Below, piece by piece: positions 49,601-58,076 of a DNA stretch of 64,000 nt (its first letter is position 1; each line of letters starts with the position of its first letter). The stretch comes from Thalassotalea sp. ND16A. Its GTDB lineage: Bacteria; Pseudomonadota; Gammaproteobacteria; Enterobacterales; Alteromonadaceae. Location: NCBI RefSeq assembly GCF_000764205.1, contig NZ_JQDZ01000048.1, forward strand, positions 62,001 to 126,000, written 5' to 3'. The notes beneath the pieces were generated by a model. That model did not search any database and was not told the DNA's origin. It worked only from the letters and a program-made list of their open reading frames with translations. The position numbers were made by a program, and so were the translations under genes.

Positions 49601-51821
49601 GGAAACGGTTACCTTAACAAAAGATGATGACGGCAGTTTTCCATGGTCTAGCAGTGCCGATTTAACGGTTCCCATGAGTGAGCGTTTAGATGAAGCCACT
49701 CATACCATACACATCAGTGTACCTGAAAATGCGAAACGCTTGATTGTGGAATCGCATGGTACCACCGAATCGCCAGCGCAAGGCACTTTGGCTTTAGGTA
49801 ATGCTCTGATTTATGTGGGTAAAGATTACAACGGTAACGGCGAGGCCGACTTATTTGAAGAGCTATTGTGTGTGTCAAGCCACGTACTTTACGACAACTT
49901 CTGTAATATTAACAACCCGGAAGAGGGTGAATATTGGGCAGTTTTGTATAACTCACAAAAAAGCGGTGAATTTGATCAGGCAGCAGAAACATTCACTTTT
50001 GCCGCGGCCGTAGTCACAGATCAAATTGCCAGTAATATGACGTTAGAAGCGCCAGCGAGTGATGGTCACCAAATGGTTGATCTCACCTTGAACTGGGATA
50101 TGCCAATGACTGAAGGGGATATTTATTATACCGCCCTGGATATTGGTACCTCAGCGGTTAACGCCGGTAACATAGGTAACATTCCATTTAAATTGGCTCG
50201 AGGTAAGAATGATGTCAGCCTTGATGTGCCAGCAGAGCAAACGAAAACTGGCGTTCAAGTTCCTTACACCTTTGAAGTATTAGCAAATAACACAGGTGCC
50301 GATCGTGCTTACACCATTACCGCCAACTTTCCACAAGGTTTGATGGTTAACCCTGATAATGTATTTTCATCTAATGATAATGTCGATGAAATCATCGTTG
50401 ACGGCAACACAGTAACCATTACCGGTACTCAGCCGAATACTGCCGATATTAAGCCGTCTTATAACATTACCACCAACTTAACCGATGAAATGTGTCGTAC
50501 ACCAAACTTTGGTAATGCCAACCCTGGTGGCTATGTCGATTTAAGTAGTTTTGGTATAAGGGCATTATTTGGTGGCTTTGACGAAATCGGCAACCCGGAT
50601 TATCGTTTTGGTACCCAACTACCGGCAAGCTTAGTGTTTAACGGTGCTACTGACAGCGTACATTTGTTTAATAATAAAGATAAGCTAAATAGCGATCCTA
50701 AAATGTTTGCTATCCGTGGTAACGGTTTTATCGATTTATGGGGTCAACCTAACTTCTGGCCCGACTACCGTCCATTCCCATATGAATCATTCCCGTATGA
50801 AGGTATTGGCGTGTTATGGCGTGGTTGGGGTGCTAATGAAGCAGGTCAGGCACCTAACTGGGATGTGATGAGTACCGAACTTGGTTATAACTCAGGTATT
50901 TCATTGGCAAGTACCGGCCAGTGGACCATAGTCGAATGGGACAACGCTGCCGATTATGGTGATCCGGTACGCAACCCGGATCGTACCTATAGCTGGAGCA
51001 AGCGTGATAACAGCTTTGATTTTGAATTAATCATGAACAAAGACACTCTTTTTGGTCGTGGTCAGTACGAAATGTATATGGCGTATGATAATCTCGATTA
51101 TGGCAGTACCGATGCCCGTGGTTCTATTGGTGTGCAAGGTTTCACCGGTCCTGTCTATAGTCGTGGTCCACTATCTGCGTACAAAGGCGCCGAATACACC
51201 TTCAATGATCTTGACCAAATGATCGCCGATGATTTAGTGGTTTGTTACGACTACGTCGGTCCGGAATCATCACAATTTGAAGTCACCGCCTGGGTTGATG
51301 TACCGGAAAGTGCAGCAGGTCAAATCCTGGAGTTCACCGCCGTGTCAACCGTTGATGGTATGGCCGATATTAAAATGAACCATACCTTAACGGTAAATAG
51401 TAATTTATCGATTGGCGAACTTAACGACATGGAAACTGAAGAAGAGCAAGCGGTTTCATTTGCAGTGTACTTTGCCGATGAAAAAAACTCAGTGAATGAA
51501 ATCAGCGCTAGCGGTGAAGGCATTGAGTTTAGTGTTGACGGTAATGAAGCCGGTTCTACTGTCACTATCACACCAGTGTTAGATTTTTACGGTCAAACAG
51601 AAGTTACCGTAACCGTTGCAGATGTTGAAAACCCATCAGACGCGGTAAGCACAAGCTTTATGTTAACAGTAACTGATGTTTATGATGCGCCTGTTACCGT
51701 GCCAGTTGAAGAAGTACCAGAAGCAGAAGCAGAGAAGAAATCTTCTGGTGGTAGCTTTGGTATGGCAACCATGCTGATGCTATTGATTGCTGGTTTGCGC
51801 CGCAAATCTTTAAGCAAGTAA
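46686..51821 (+). CDS. Large secreted subtilisin-like protease (S8) with GlyGly-CTERM tail
   Basis: A 1711-residue exoprotease. A signal peptide (MKIKMLVTAVATALYSVGMAQA) is followed by an I9-type propeptide (about 85-200). The S8 catalytic domain has Asp in AIIDTGINSDHPSF (about 235), His in GHGSHVAST (about 313), oxyanion Asn in AAAAGNAG (about 435) and Ser in SGTSMASPHVAG (about 718). A PA-type insertion occupies about 470-650. Fibronectin-III-like and other beta domains fill 780-1670. The end, SSGGSFGMATMLMLLIAGLRRK, is a GlyGly-CTERM-like sorting signal: small-residue motif, membrane helix, basic tail. These are processed by rhombosortase, whose gene is not here. ATG 46686 is preferred over 46674 because GGAAGG lies before it. 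Confidence 0.93.
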   Translation: MKIKMLVTAVATALYSVGMAQAALVGEHAEINNKLTAPNVTTEQIKQFQQQLNVNDASMLQNAGLNVQINQQHHKFTEEEDIFGEHVYIVRLNDSPVSALAKQPDSNIALAMKKSGSNKLFSKGQPMLREVAQYQQQLLTTQQQVLQGMSTLVGTKQARKHFTKAINGFSVEMTQAEAQRVSTLGNVASVVRAKTYELLSDTGPKHIGADGIWQGTATTDGMEYKGEGQIMAIIDTGINSDHPSFADVGGDGYNHTNPWGAEQYVGNCADAELAELVNCNDKLIGMRSYSSITDNYETMRPGWPAIAEDYQGHGSHVASTAAGNVLYDVDYVLPEAGENADGVVLKAGLFPEISGVAPHANIIAYQVCNANNDDGFRGCPGEALVAGIEDAIADGVDVINFSIGGADSNVWGDPVQQAFLSAREAGINVAAAAGNAGQACGAECMGMLDNSSPWLAQVAATTHGREIAVETMVEYAGFIDENLGSEIPAWSDVGTSGGAINTTELTGVVVWAKDYEDIDGNKDYNGYCSTEYPAGTFDNFKDGTAIPGASDGSTNVIVVCQRHDPQDPAANARTAKVSHVKAGGADGFVMFNKIASQGTVPTEYELPAVHFTYDQWNGKYLGYNNPDNTDGLEDWIDSYAELGHMITIKETVIERRVDEDNADWLAKFSSRGPSFSNVEVLAPAMAAPGVNILAAYSDEQPFTANPYGQDYAAISGTSMASPHVAGAMALLRQAHPEWSATEVQSALSMTADNIVKYRRLNNDSDLEGKAEIYRAGTGRINVANAVKAGLVMDESADNFKAADPYNGGTPHKLNMPNLVNFSCAPECQWIRTVKATRDGTWSVSNSDVLNWNFDMKNQSAQNGVNIEVTPKEFSLKAGETQTIVVKASIMDTQDWFSNSEVELHSNLIFNAEESDIPQAHWPVVFKYDRGELPARLQATAHRDNSSYQINQVMLPMVEMPYSRVYEPVKANVETVTLTKDDDGSFPWSSSADLTVPMSERLDEATHTIHISVPENAKRLIVESHGTTESPAQGTLALGNALIYVGKDYNGNGEADLFEELLCVSSHVLYDNFCNINNPEEGEYWAVLYNSQKSGEFDQAAETFTFAAAVVTDQIASNMTLEAPASDGHQMVDLTLNWDMPMTEGDIYYTALDIGTSAVNAGNIGNIPFKLARGKNDVSLDVPAEQTKTGVQVPYTFEVLANNTGADRAYTITANFPQGLMVNPDNVFSSNDNVDEIIVDGNTVTITGTQPNTADIKPSYNITTNLTDEMCRTPNFGNANPGGYVDLSSFGIRALFGGFDEIGNPDYRFGTQLPASLVFNGATDSVHLFNNKDKLNSDPKMFAIRGNGFIDLWGQPNFWPDYRPFPYESFPYEGIGVLWRGWGANEAGQAPNWDVMSTELGYNSGISLASTGQWTIVEWDNAADYGDPVRNPDRTYSWSKRDNSFDFELIMNKDTLFGRGQYEMYMAYDNLDYGSTDARGSIGVQGFTGPVYSRGPLSAYKGAEYTFNDLDQMIADDLVVCYDYVGPESSQFEVTAWVDVPESAAGQILEFTAVSTVDGMADIKMNHTLTVNSNLSIGELNDMETEEEQAVSFAVYFADEKNSVNEISASGEGIEFSVDGNEAGSTVTITPVLDFYGQTEVTVTVADVENPSDAVSTSFMLTVTDVYDAPVTVPVEEVPEAEAEKKSSGGSFGMATMLMLLIAGLRRKSLSK

Positions 51822-51874
51822 GATTAAGATGTTAACCACATCAATTATCTAATCATTACTTAACTATAATGAAC

Positions 51875-51900
51875 AAAGCCCACTTCGGTGGGCTTTTTTA
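51875..51900 (+). terminator. Terminator of the S8 protease gene
   Basis: A perfect 9-bp stem (51875-51883 with 51888-51896), TTCG tetraloop and T run, 53 bases behind the stop. Confidence 0.92.
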
Positions 51901-51903
51901 ATT

Positions 51904-52000
51904 CACGGATGAATTGACCTATCATGTAGCAATACCAAGTCTGCCCGAAGCCATAAGTTATTAATATATTGTCAACTCAGCACTTATGCAGATTGGTATT
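51904..52000. repeat. Dispersed intergenic repeat, copy 3, with inverted end
   Basis: The left half (51905-51953) matches copy 1 at 3119-3163 closely in the same orientation. Within it AATACCAAGTCTGC (51931-51944) faces an inverted near-copy at 51988-52000 (one base shorter), making a 70-bp element with paired ends that abuts the stop codon of the helix-turn-helix gene. Confidence 0.68.
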
Positions 52001-52194
52001 TATGCTTCATCCTGAAAAATCTCTTCAATGGCTAATTCAAATAAACGCGCTGCTTTGAATGCTAATGGTAAACTGGGATCAAACTTACCTTTTTCGATGG
52101 CATTAATGGTCTGTCGGGATACATCCAGTGCTGTGGCTAGCTGTGCTTGCGTCCAGTCACGCTCAGCTCGAAGCACCTTTAAACGATTCCTCAT
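52000..52194 (-). CDS. Small XRE-family helix-turn-helix regulator
   Basis: A 64-residue single-domain DNA-binding protein. Helix-turn-helix: WTQAQLATALDVSRQTINAIEKGKFDPSL (about 14-42), typical of the short YozG/PBSX-type XRE regulators, which usually control an adjacent membrane protein gene. It overlaps the upstream membrane protein gene by four bases (ATGA), so both are coupled and probably autoregulated. Its stop coincides with the end of a repeat element. Confidence 0.88.
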   Translation of the reverse strand: MRNRLKVLRAERDWTQAQLATALDVSRQTINAIEKGKFDPSLPLAFKAARLFELAIEEIFQDEA

Positions 52195-52613
52195 TTGTAC
52201 TTCCTGTGACCCAAGATAATGCCAGTCATATAGGCAAACGTCATTAACATAATTAAATGTGATATCTCCGGCTCAAAGGCGATCAATTTTATGTCTTCTA
52301 ATTGCTCATAGCTGATGCCAAATACCAGGCCAACTCCTAATGACAGTGCCATCGCATTGAGCTGAATTTGCTGCATCATTTCGTCTAAGCCTTTCAGGTG
52401 TTTTCGATTGGCCAGGATCATGCCAATACCGACACCAATATTAAGCAGAACAGCGACTATCGATAATGCCGTATTAAAGTCCCATAAATATTTTGGCCCA
52501 AAGGCAGTCAAAGCAATGGTCAGCACCCAGGACAATGTCCAGCCAAAAAGGTGAACGGTGTTTTTAGCGGTGGTGGTTTGCCAATCTTTGTCATCTGTCG
52601 TGTGTTTGTTCAT
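52191..52613 (-). CDS. Membrane protein of unknown function paired with XRE regulator
   Basis: A 140-residue protein with about four membrane helices (near 20-40, 45-66, 85-103 and 115-133) and a basic central loop (NRKHLKGLDEMMQQIQ). Not recognised beyond this. The coupling with a small XRE regulator is a common arrangement in Proteobacteria and Firmicutes; the substrate or effect is unknown. Confidence 0.65.
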   Translation of the reverse strand: MNKHTTDDKDWQTTTAKNTVHLFGWTLSWVLTIALTAFGPKYLWDFNTALSIVAVLLNIGVGIGMILANRKHLKGLDEMMQQIQLNAMALSLGVGLVFGISYEQLEDIKLIAFEPEISHLIMLMTFAYMTGIILGHRKYK

Positions 52614-52828
52614 AAATATCCTCTCTTGGTTATCGTCTCATGTCTTGCATGTTTGTCAATATGTAAAGCTTACTTGACTGAAGAGTAATCAACACCTGAC
52701 ACAAAGTCAAGCTAGCCTTACAAAAAGATTAGTATTAATGACTTTAATGGTGATTTTTATAAAACACAGGCGTAGATCAAGCGCTGAAAAAGCAGATGAA
52801 TTGGTTTGGGTAAAACATCAGAAAGATA

Positions 52829-52860
52829 AAAGCCTTATTTCAACATTGAAATAAGGCTTT
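52829..52860 (-). terminator. Terminator of the CitE-like gene at 52902
   Basis: A perfect 15-bp stem (52829-52843 with 52846-52860), closing around a very short loop, lies 42 bases behind the minus-strand stop with a T-rich tail on that strand. Confidence 0.8.
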
Positions 52861-52901
52861 ATTTTTGCGTCACAATCTTGATGAACGATTAAAGTTGATG
52901 T

Positions 52902-53891
52902 TTAGAAAAATGCCGCTTTAGCTTCGGCACTCACAGCAATACCGCTTACATGGGCGCGTTGCAATAGCTCCCAGAAATAACGGTAAGTGGCACGGTCATG
53001 CAATTCACCTTTGTGCTGAATTGGTCCCCAGCTGTTTTCTTGGGCGGCAAGTAAAATTGCCTCTGCGTCTGCCACTTCTTCATAGTTTGGCTTCATCGCA
53101 TTGACAATAGCGGTAATTTGGGTCGGATAAATACTCCACATGCGCATGAAACCAAACTCGTTACGAGCACGCGTTGCGTCATCGGTGGTTTGTTGAGCAT
53201 CTTTCAAATCCAAGGTCACGTTATGAGCAGGAACCACACCATTGGCTAATGCCGCTGCCACCATCTCGGTTTTTGCGCGTTTTAATAACGCATGATCAAA
53301 TTGCCCGGGGCTACGCATGCAAGACGCAGGAATGGCGCCGTAATGGCCAGAAACAAAATCCATCATGCCAAAATCAAGTACTTGTACCCAATCAGTGGCG
53401 GCAATTTGCCAAACATCTTGCAACGCACCATGGGTTTCAATTAACACATGAATTGGAATTTCACGGGCAATAGAATGTAAACTCGCAAGCCGCTGAATGT
53501 AGGTGACCATTTCTTTAATTTGCGCGCCTTGTGTACACTTTGGCAAGGTAATATAAGCCAGCTTTTCACCACAAGCAGGAATTAAAATATCTAAATCTTT
53601 TTGCCAATGCGGATGAGATGGATCGTGAATACGCACCCCCATCATATTAAATTCATTATCCGCACTACCAATAATGCGAGCCACCATTTCTGCATGCTCT
53701 TGTTCAGAGCCTGCGGCGGCGCCATCTTCACAATCACAGGTAATATCAAACACCGGGCCAGTTTCTTTTTGCATTTGCATGGCTTTAAGGATCAACTTTT
53801 CACTGCCGGCAAAATGTTCACAACTTGGGATGACTGGAAATGGCTGCTCTGCATCAAATAGGGCTTCGTTTGGATGAACGGTTGATGACAT
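52902..53891 (-). CDS. HpcH/HpaI-CitE superfamily C-C lyase (A)
   Basis: A 329-residue TIM-barrel lyase related to citrate lyase beta subunit and malyl-CoA lyase. Visible marks: IPSCEHFAGSEKLI, the acidic metal/substrate segment DITCDCEDGAAAG, RIHDPSHPHW (substrate Arg), PIHVLIETHGAL (metal Glu) and LDFGMMDFVSGHYGAIP (Asp). The substrate is probably a 3-hydroxyacyl-CoA of a dicarboxylic acid, but this branch is not biochemically recognised by me. It is divergent from a five-enzyme locus containing two more CitE homologues, with 424 bp between them. Confidence 0.8.
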   Translation of the reverse strand: MSSTVHPNEALFDAEQPFPVIPSCEHFAGSEKLILKAMQMQKETGPVFDITCDCEDGAAAGSEQEHAEMVARIIGSADNEFNMMGVRIHDPSHPHWQKDLDILIPACGEKLAYITLPKCTQGAQIKEMVTYIQRLASLHSIAREIPIHVLIETHGALQDVWQIAATDWVQVLDFGMMDFVSGHYGAIPASCMRSPGQFDHALLKRAKTEMVAAALANGVVPAHNVTLDLKDAQQTTDDATRARNEFGFMRMWSIYPTQITAIVNAMKPNYEEVADAEAILLAAQENSWGPIQHKGELHDRATYRYFWELLQRAHVSGIAVSAEAKAAFF

Positions 53892-53979
53892 GGGTGTCTC
53901 CTTAAAAATTAATGATAATGATTACTGTTGTAAATTAATTACATATATTCTGTTTCGATGTCAAACCCTGTAGTGCTAA

Positions 53980-54033
53980 CTACTACTAATTAACTAGTTA
54001 TGGCCGCGATGTTAATGCTTCCTACTACTAATT
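53980..54033. promoter_or_regulatory. Pair of CTACTACTAATT direct repeats in the CitE divergent region
   Basis: The 12-mer occurs at 53980-53991 and 54022-54033, 42 bases apart (four helical turns), with a palindrome TAACTAGTTA at 53991-54000 beside the first. They sit in the 424-bp gene-free region 53892-54315 between the divergent lyase genes, so they are candidate operator sites. The rest of this AT-rich region shows no gene. Confidence 0.45.
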
Positions 54034-54315
54034 GGTTATATACACTTGTTCGGTTTGCGTTTATAAATTTATCTTACATAGTTAGTTAATAAGCGACTGT
54101 ACCTTAGGTTACATCACCTGGTAACGACTTGTTGTATCTTACACTAGCGTTATGGAGAAAATAATTCAAACACTTTTTTAAACTATTGTTTGAAATAATT
54201 ACTCTAATCGTGTAATTATAGATGAAAGTTTACATTTTTTTGACCAGAAACTTATTCAAAAAGATATTCAAATAATAATTTTTTCACCAATCGACAACCT
54301 TTAAGGGGGAGTAAA

Positions 54316-55437
54316 ATGAACTATCACAATGAGTTCTTAGAGCAGGTAAATGAAGAAGATGTGCTAGGTGGATTTTGGCCTGGCATCCAGTTGTATTACC
54401 CGCCGGTCAAATACTCTCCTAAAAACGAAGAATATGAAAACATGGAGCAAGCAACAGAGCGGATGCGCAAGCACGCCCACAATTGCCCGGCTCATACCTT
54501 GCTGTTCGATTTAGAAGATGGTTGTCGGCAAAAGGAAATGAGTCGTGAGCTGTTACTTAAGGAATTACCACAATTTCCTGAACGTGACTTTCAAATAGCG
54601 CTGCGTATCAACCCTTTTCGTACCGAAGAATACGAAAAAGATTTAGAGTTAATCATGCAAGTGGCGGCACATATCGACGTTATCGTGTTGGCTAAAGCCG
54701 GCGAAATGTACGGCGCGGCAGAAATCAGGGACTTGTCCGCCTGGCTACTGGCGGTAAATCCTAAAATTGAGATCCAACCCATTATTGAGCATCCGCGTTC
54801 GTTAAAAATTGCTGACGAATTAATGGCGTTTCCGTCAGTGAAACACGTGGTGTTTGGTATTCACGATTTCTCCAAAGCAATGGCGATTCATTTAACCCCA
54901 GAGGGCTGGATTGATGAACTGCTTACCTACTTGCGAACCTTGTTATTAGAAGCTCGTATTGCCGGTAAAGGCGTGATTGGTGGCGTTGAAGTATTGATTA
55001 ACGAAACGCCAATGCCCGATGAATTTATTGAACCCGATGACGTTCGTCGTTGGTTAGACTTGCATGGCGACCATGAATCACATGTGGTTCATGGCCATGC
55101 CGTGGTAGAAACGCAAATGGGCTTAACCGGTAAACAGCTGATCCATCCTTATCATATTCATTTATGTAAAATGGCGTTTACCCCATCGCCAAAGGTGATT
55201 AAACGCAACGTCAAAATTTTGCAAATGGCGATTGATGCCGATGCCTTATTAGGCGGCGCCATTAAGTTTGAAGGTGAGATGCTCGATCCGCCAATGTTTG
55301 GTAAAGCATTGCAAACCTTACTGCGTGCCTATGCATTAAAGTCGTTAACCGAAGAAGACAAGCAATTTGCTGTGGCGGTATTGAAGAAATTACCCATTAG
55401 TGTAATTCGTGAAAACTGGCCATACGGTCGCATTTAG
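54316..55437 (+). CDS. HpcH/HpaI-CitE superfamily C-C lyase (B)
   Basis: A 373-residue lyase-like protein longer than CitE. It has an N-terminal extension with GGFWPGIQLYYPPVKY, the conserved TLLFDLEDGCRQKEM (metal/substrate segment), IALRINPFRTEEY, IQPIIEHPRSL (Glu) and VVFGIHDFSKAM (Asp). GKQLIHPYHI recalls the end motif KxxIHPxQ of CitE proteins. A GGGAG ribosome site precedes ATG 54316. First gene of the ligase-lyase-hydratase operon, 20 bp ahead of the ligase. The exact substrate is unknown. Confidence 0.78.
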   Translation: MNYHNEFLEQVNEEDVLGGFWPGIQLYYPPVKYSPKNEEYENMEQATERMRKHAHNCPAHTLLFDLEDGCRQKEMSRELLLKELPQFPERDFQIALRINPFRTEEYEKDLELIMQVAAHIDVIVLAKAGEMYGAAEIRDLSAWLLAVNPKIEIQPIIEHPRSLKIADELMAFPSVKHVVFGIHDFSKAMAIHLTPEGWIDELLTYLRTLLLEARIAGKGVIGGVEVLINETPMPDEFIEPDDVRRWLDLHGDHESHVVHGHAVVETQMGLTGKQLIHPYHIHLCKMAFTPSPKVIKRNVKILQMAIDADALLGGAIKFEGEMLDPPMFGKALQTLLRAYALKSLTEEDKQFAVAVLKKLPISVIRENWPYGRI

Positions 55438-55457
55438 AGCTAGGCAGGAGAAATAAT

Positions 55458-57137
55458 ATGATTAAATTTGATGATTTACTAACTCAGGATGCCGCTGGCT
55501 GGAACTGGCAGGTACCCGAACATTTTAACATTGCTTATGCCTGTGTGCGTCAGCACGTTGAGCAAAACAACGGCAATAATACTGCCTTGATTATTGAAGA
55601 CGATAAACTTGGCACCTGCGAATTAAGTTATGCCAATCTGGACATGCTAAGTGGTCGTTTTGTTTATACCTTAAAAGAATTGGGTTTAGGCAGCGATGAC
55701 AGGGTGTTAATTCGTTTACCAAATTCCAGCGATTATCCGGTCAGTTTCTTTGGTTGTTTAAAGCATGGTGCCACCGCAGTACCAACATCAACCTTGCTGT
55801 CGGCGCCAGAAGTGGCCTATTTAGCCAAAGATTCCGGAGCAAAAGTTCTGGTTACCGCCAAGTCTATGTGGCCAGAACTTAAATCCATTTTAGCCGAAGA
55901 CACCCAGCTAACGGCGGTGCTATTGGCGGGCCCGGGAGAGATGCCTGAAGATAGCCAGGGGCTTGCGGTTAAAGTCCTCGATTTGCATCAGTTATTAATT
56001 GACAGCCCGGTGGATGACTCCATTGTCGCCAGTAAAGCTGACGAACCGGCGTATTTGGTCTATACCTCTGGTACCACAGGTTATCCGAAAGGCGTGTTAC
56101 ATGCGCATCGTTCGTTAATTGGTCGTTTACCGGCGAGTCGCTTCTGGTTTGACTTTAAAGAAGGTGATCGGATTATGCATTCGGGTAAATTTAACTGGAC
56201 CTATGTATTAGGTTCGGCACTGATGGACCCGCTCTTTCATGGCCATACGGTCATTGTGCATGAAGGCAAAAATGATGCTTCAACCTGGCCAACATTAATT
56301 GCCAAGCACCAATGCACTATTTTCATTGGTGTGCCAACCATTTATCGACAAATCATTCAAAAGACCGACTTTAAAGGCAGTGATGTGCCATCGTTGCGCC
56401 ATTGTATGAGTGCCGGTGAACATTTAAGTGACGAGATGTTACTGGCCTGGCGAGAAACCTTTGGCATGGATGTGTATGAAGCCATTGGCATGTCAGAATT
56501 TTCTTATTACATCTCACAAAATAAACAACAACCCATTCGTCCCGGTGCCGCAGGTTTTACCCAGCCGGGTCACGACGTAGTGTTGCTTGACGAAGAAAAC
56601 AAACCGGTTAAACCAGGCGTTGAAGGCATGATTGCCATTCCTGACAACGACCCGGGATTATTTTTAAATTACTGGCAATTGCCTGAGGAAACCGCAAAAG
56701 CACGCCACAGCGGCTACTTTTTCACTGGCGATTACGCCCGTGTCGACGAAGATGGCTATATTTGGTTTGTTGGCCGCAAAGACGACATCATCAATACCTT
56801 TGGCTACCGGGTGTCGCCGCACGAGATAGAGCGCATCATTAAGACTCATCCCGATGTTGCCGACTGTGTGGCGCTTGGTGAAGAGCTGGGTAAAGATAAA
56901 ATACTGGTCAGCGCTTGTATCATTCTTCATCCGGGAGCAACGAGCAGCGAAGAAGATATGCTCGCGTTTGGAAATAACAATCTAGCCAAATATAAAGCGC
57001 CTAAAATCGTCCATTTTTATGATGATTTTCCGCGCACTAAAAATGGCAAAGTATTACGAAAACAAATGCTTGCTGAATTAGCCGAACAAGCTAAAAATAA
57101 ACAATCGACAAAGCAAACTGCAAGCCAAGGAGCCTAA
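55458..57137 (+). CDS. AMP-forming acyl-CoA synthetase (benzoate-CoA-ligase-like branch)
   Basis: A 559-residue ANL-superfamily ligase that activates a carboxylic acid to its CoA thioester with ATP. Motifs: P-loop YTSGTTGYPKGVLHAH (about 203-218), GMSEFSYY (A5), YFFTGDYARVDEDGYIWFVGRKDD (A7-A8 hinge), YRVSPHEIERII and the catalytic Lys in PRTKNGKVLRKQML. The general outline resembles benzoate/4-coumarate ligases. Neighbouring CitE and MaoC genes suggest a dicarboxylic acid as substrate. A two-base gap to the next gene shows an operon. Confidence 0.87.
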   Translation: MIKFDDLLTQDAAGWNWQVPEHFNIAYACVRQHVEQNNGNNTALIIEDDKLGTCELSYANLDMLSGRFVYTLKELGLGSDDRVLIRLPNSSDYPVSFFGCLKHGATAVPTSTLLSAPEVAYLAKDSGAKVLVTAKSMWPELKSILAEDTQLTAVLLAGPGEMPEDSQGLAVKVLDLHQLLIDSPVDDSIVASKADEPAYLVYTSGTTGYPKGVLHAHRSLIGRLPASRFWFDFKEGDRIMHSGKFNWTYVLGSALMDPLFHGHTVIVHEGKNDASTWPTLIAKHQCTIFIGVPTIYRQIIQKTDFKGSDVPSLRHCMSAGEHLSDEMLLAWRETFGMDVYEAIGMSEFSYYISQNKQQPIRPGAAGFTQPGHDVVLLDEENKPVKPGVEGMIAIPDNDPGLFLNYWQLPEETAKARHSGYFFTGDYARVDEDGYIWFVGRKDDIINTFGYRVSPHEIERIIKTHPDVADCVALGEELGKDKILVSACIILHPGATSSEEDMLAFGNNNLAKYKAPKIVHFYDDFPRTKNGKVLRKQMLAELAEQAKNKQSTKQTASQGA

Positions 57138-57139
57138 CC

Positions 57140-58048
57140 ATGAATTGCATCAACGACACTCATTACCGACCGCGACGCAGTGCTTTGTATGTGCCCGCTC
57201 ATAAAGTGCGATACATTGAAAAGTCACGTACTTTAAATGCCGACTGTATTATTTTTGATTTGCAGGAATCGGTACCACCTGCTCGAAAAGCTGAAGCACG
57301 ACAACACCTGGTTGAGCAGCTAGAAAATAGTGATTTTGGTTACTCGGAGCGCATCGTTCGAGTAAACAAGTTATCCTCGACTTGGGGGGCAGAGGATCTT
57401 GCCGCCATTGCCCGGCTTGATATTGACGGCGTATTGTTTCCCAACATCGAAAGTGCCGATGAAATGCATTTAGCGATTGCCGCGCTGGATGCTGCTGGCG
57501 GTGAAAACAAATTCGTCATGGCGAATATCGAATCGCCATTAGGCGTTTTACGCGCAGAAGAAATTGCCGCAAGTTCCGATAGATTGACCACCATTGTTAT
57601 GGGTACCAGTGACCTGGCGAATTCGTTACGCATTAATGTAACGCTTGACCGACAAGGCTTACTTACTTATTTATCTATGTGCATTTTGGCCGCACGAGCC
57701 CATCATAAAAGTATTATTGATGGTCCGCATTTTAATTTAAAAGATGTCGTAGCTTGTGAATACAGCTGTCGCCAGGCACGTGATTTAGGTTTTGATGGCA
57801 AAGCGGTAATTCATCCGATCCAGCTAACGTATACCAACGATGCATTAACGCCAAAAGGGGTCGACATTCGTAAAGCCAAAGACATAATTAGTGCGATGGA
57901 ACAAGCAAATGCCGAGGGTCAAAGCGTTGCCGTTATCGATGACCGGCTGATTGAACCTTGTTTAGAACAGTGGGCCAATAGAGTCATTTGCTTATACAAC
58001 AAAGTAAAAGAGTACGGCCAGTCTGAATTGCTCGGGCGTGAAAGGTAA
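57140..58048 (+). CDS. CitE-like lyase (C), malyl/citramalyl-CoA-lyase type
   Basis: A 302-residue enzyme closest in outline to the CitE/Mcl group that splits beta-hydroxyacyl-CoA thioesters. RRSALYVPAHKVRYIEK (Arg/Lys for CoA), DCIIFDLQESVPPARKAEAR (where CitE has DLED), RIVRVNKL, MANIESPLGVL (metal Glu), VMGTSDLANSL (metal Asp) and GKAVIHPIQL are all visible. Glutamine-Glu replaces the usual Glu-Asp in the FDLED motif, an oddity shared with some homologues. Products might be acetyl- or propionyl-CoA plus a 2-oxoacid or glyoxylate. Confidence 0.84.
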   Translation: MNCINDTHYRPRRSALYVPAHKVRYIEKSRTLNADCIIFDLQESVPPARKAEARQHLVEQLENSDFGYSERIVRVNKLSSTWGAEDLAAIARLDIDGVLFPNIESADEMHLAIAALDAAGGENKFVMANIESPLGVLRAEEIAASSDRLTTIVMGTSDLANSLRINVTLDRQGLLTYLSMCILAARAHHKSIIDGPHFNLKDVVACEYSCRQARDLGFDGKAVIHPIQLTYTNDALTPKGVDIRKAKDIISAMEQANAEGQSVAVIDDRLIEPCLEQWANRVICLYNKVKEYGQSELLGRER

Positions 58049-58076
58049 TACAAACATAAAAAAGGTATTGTAAGCA

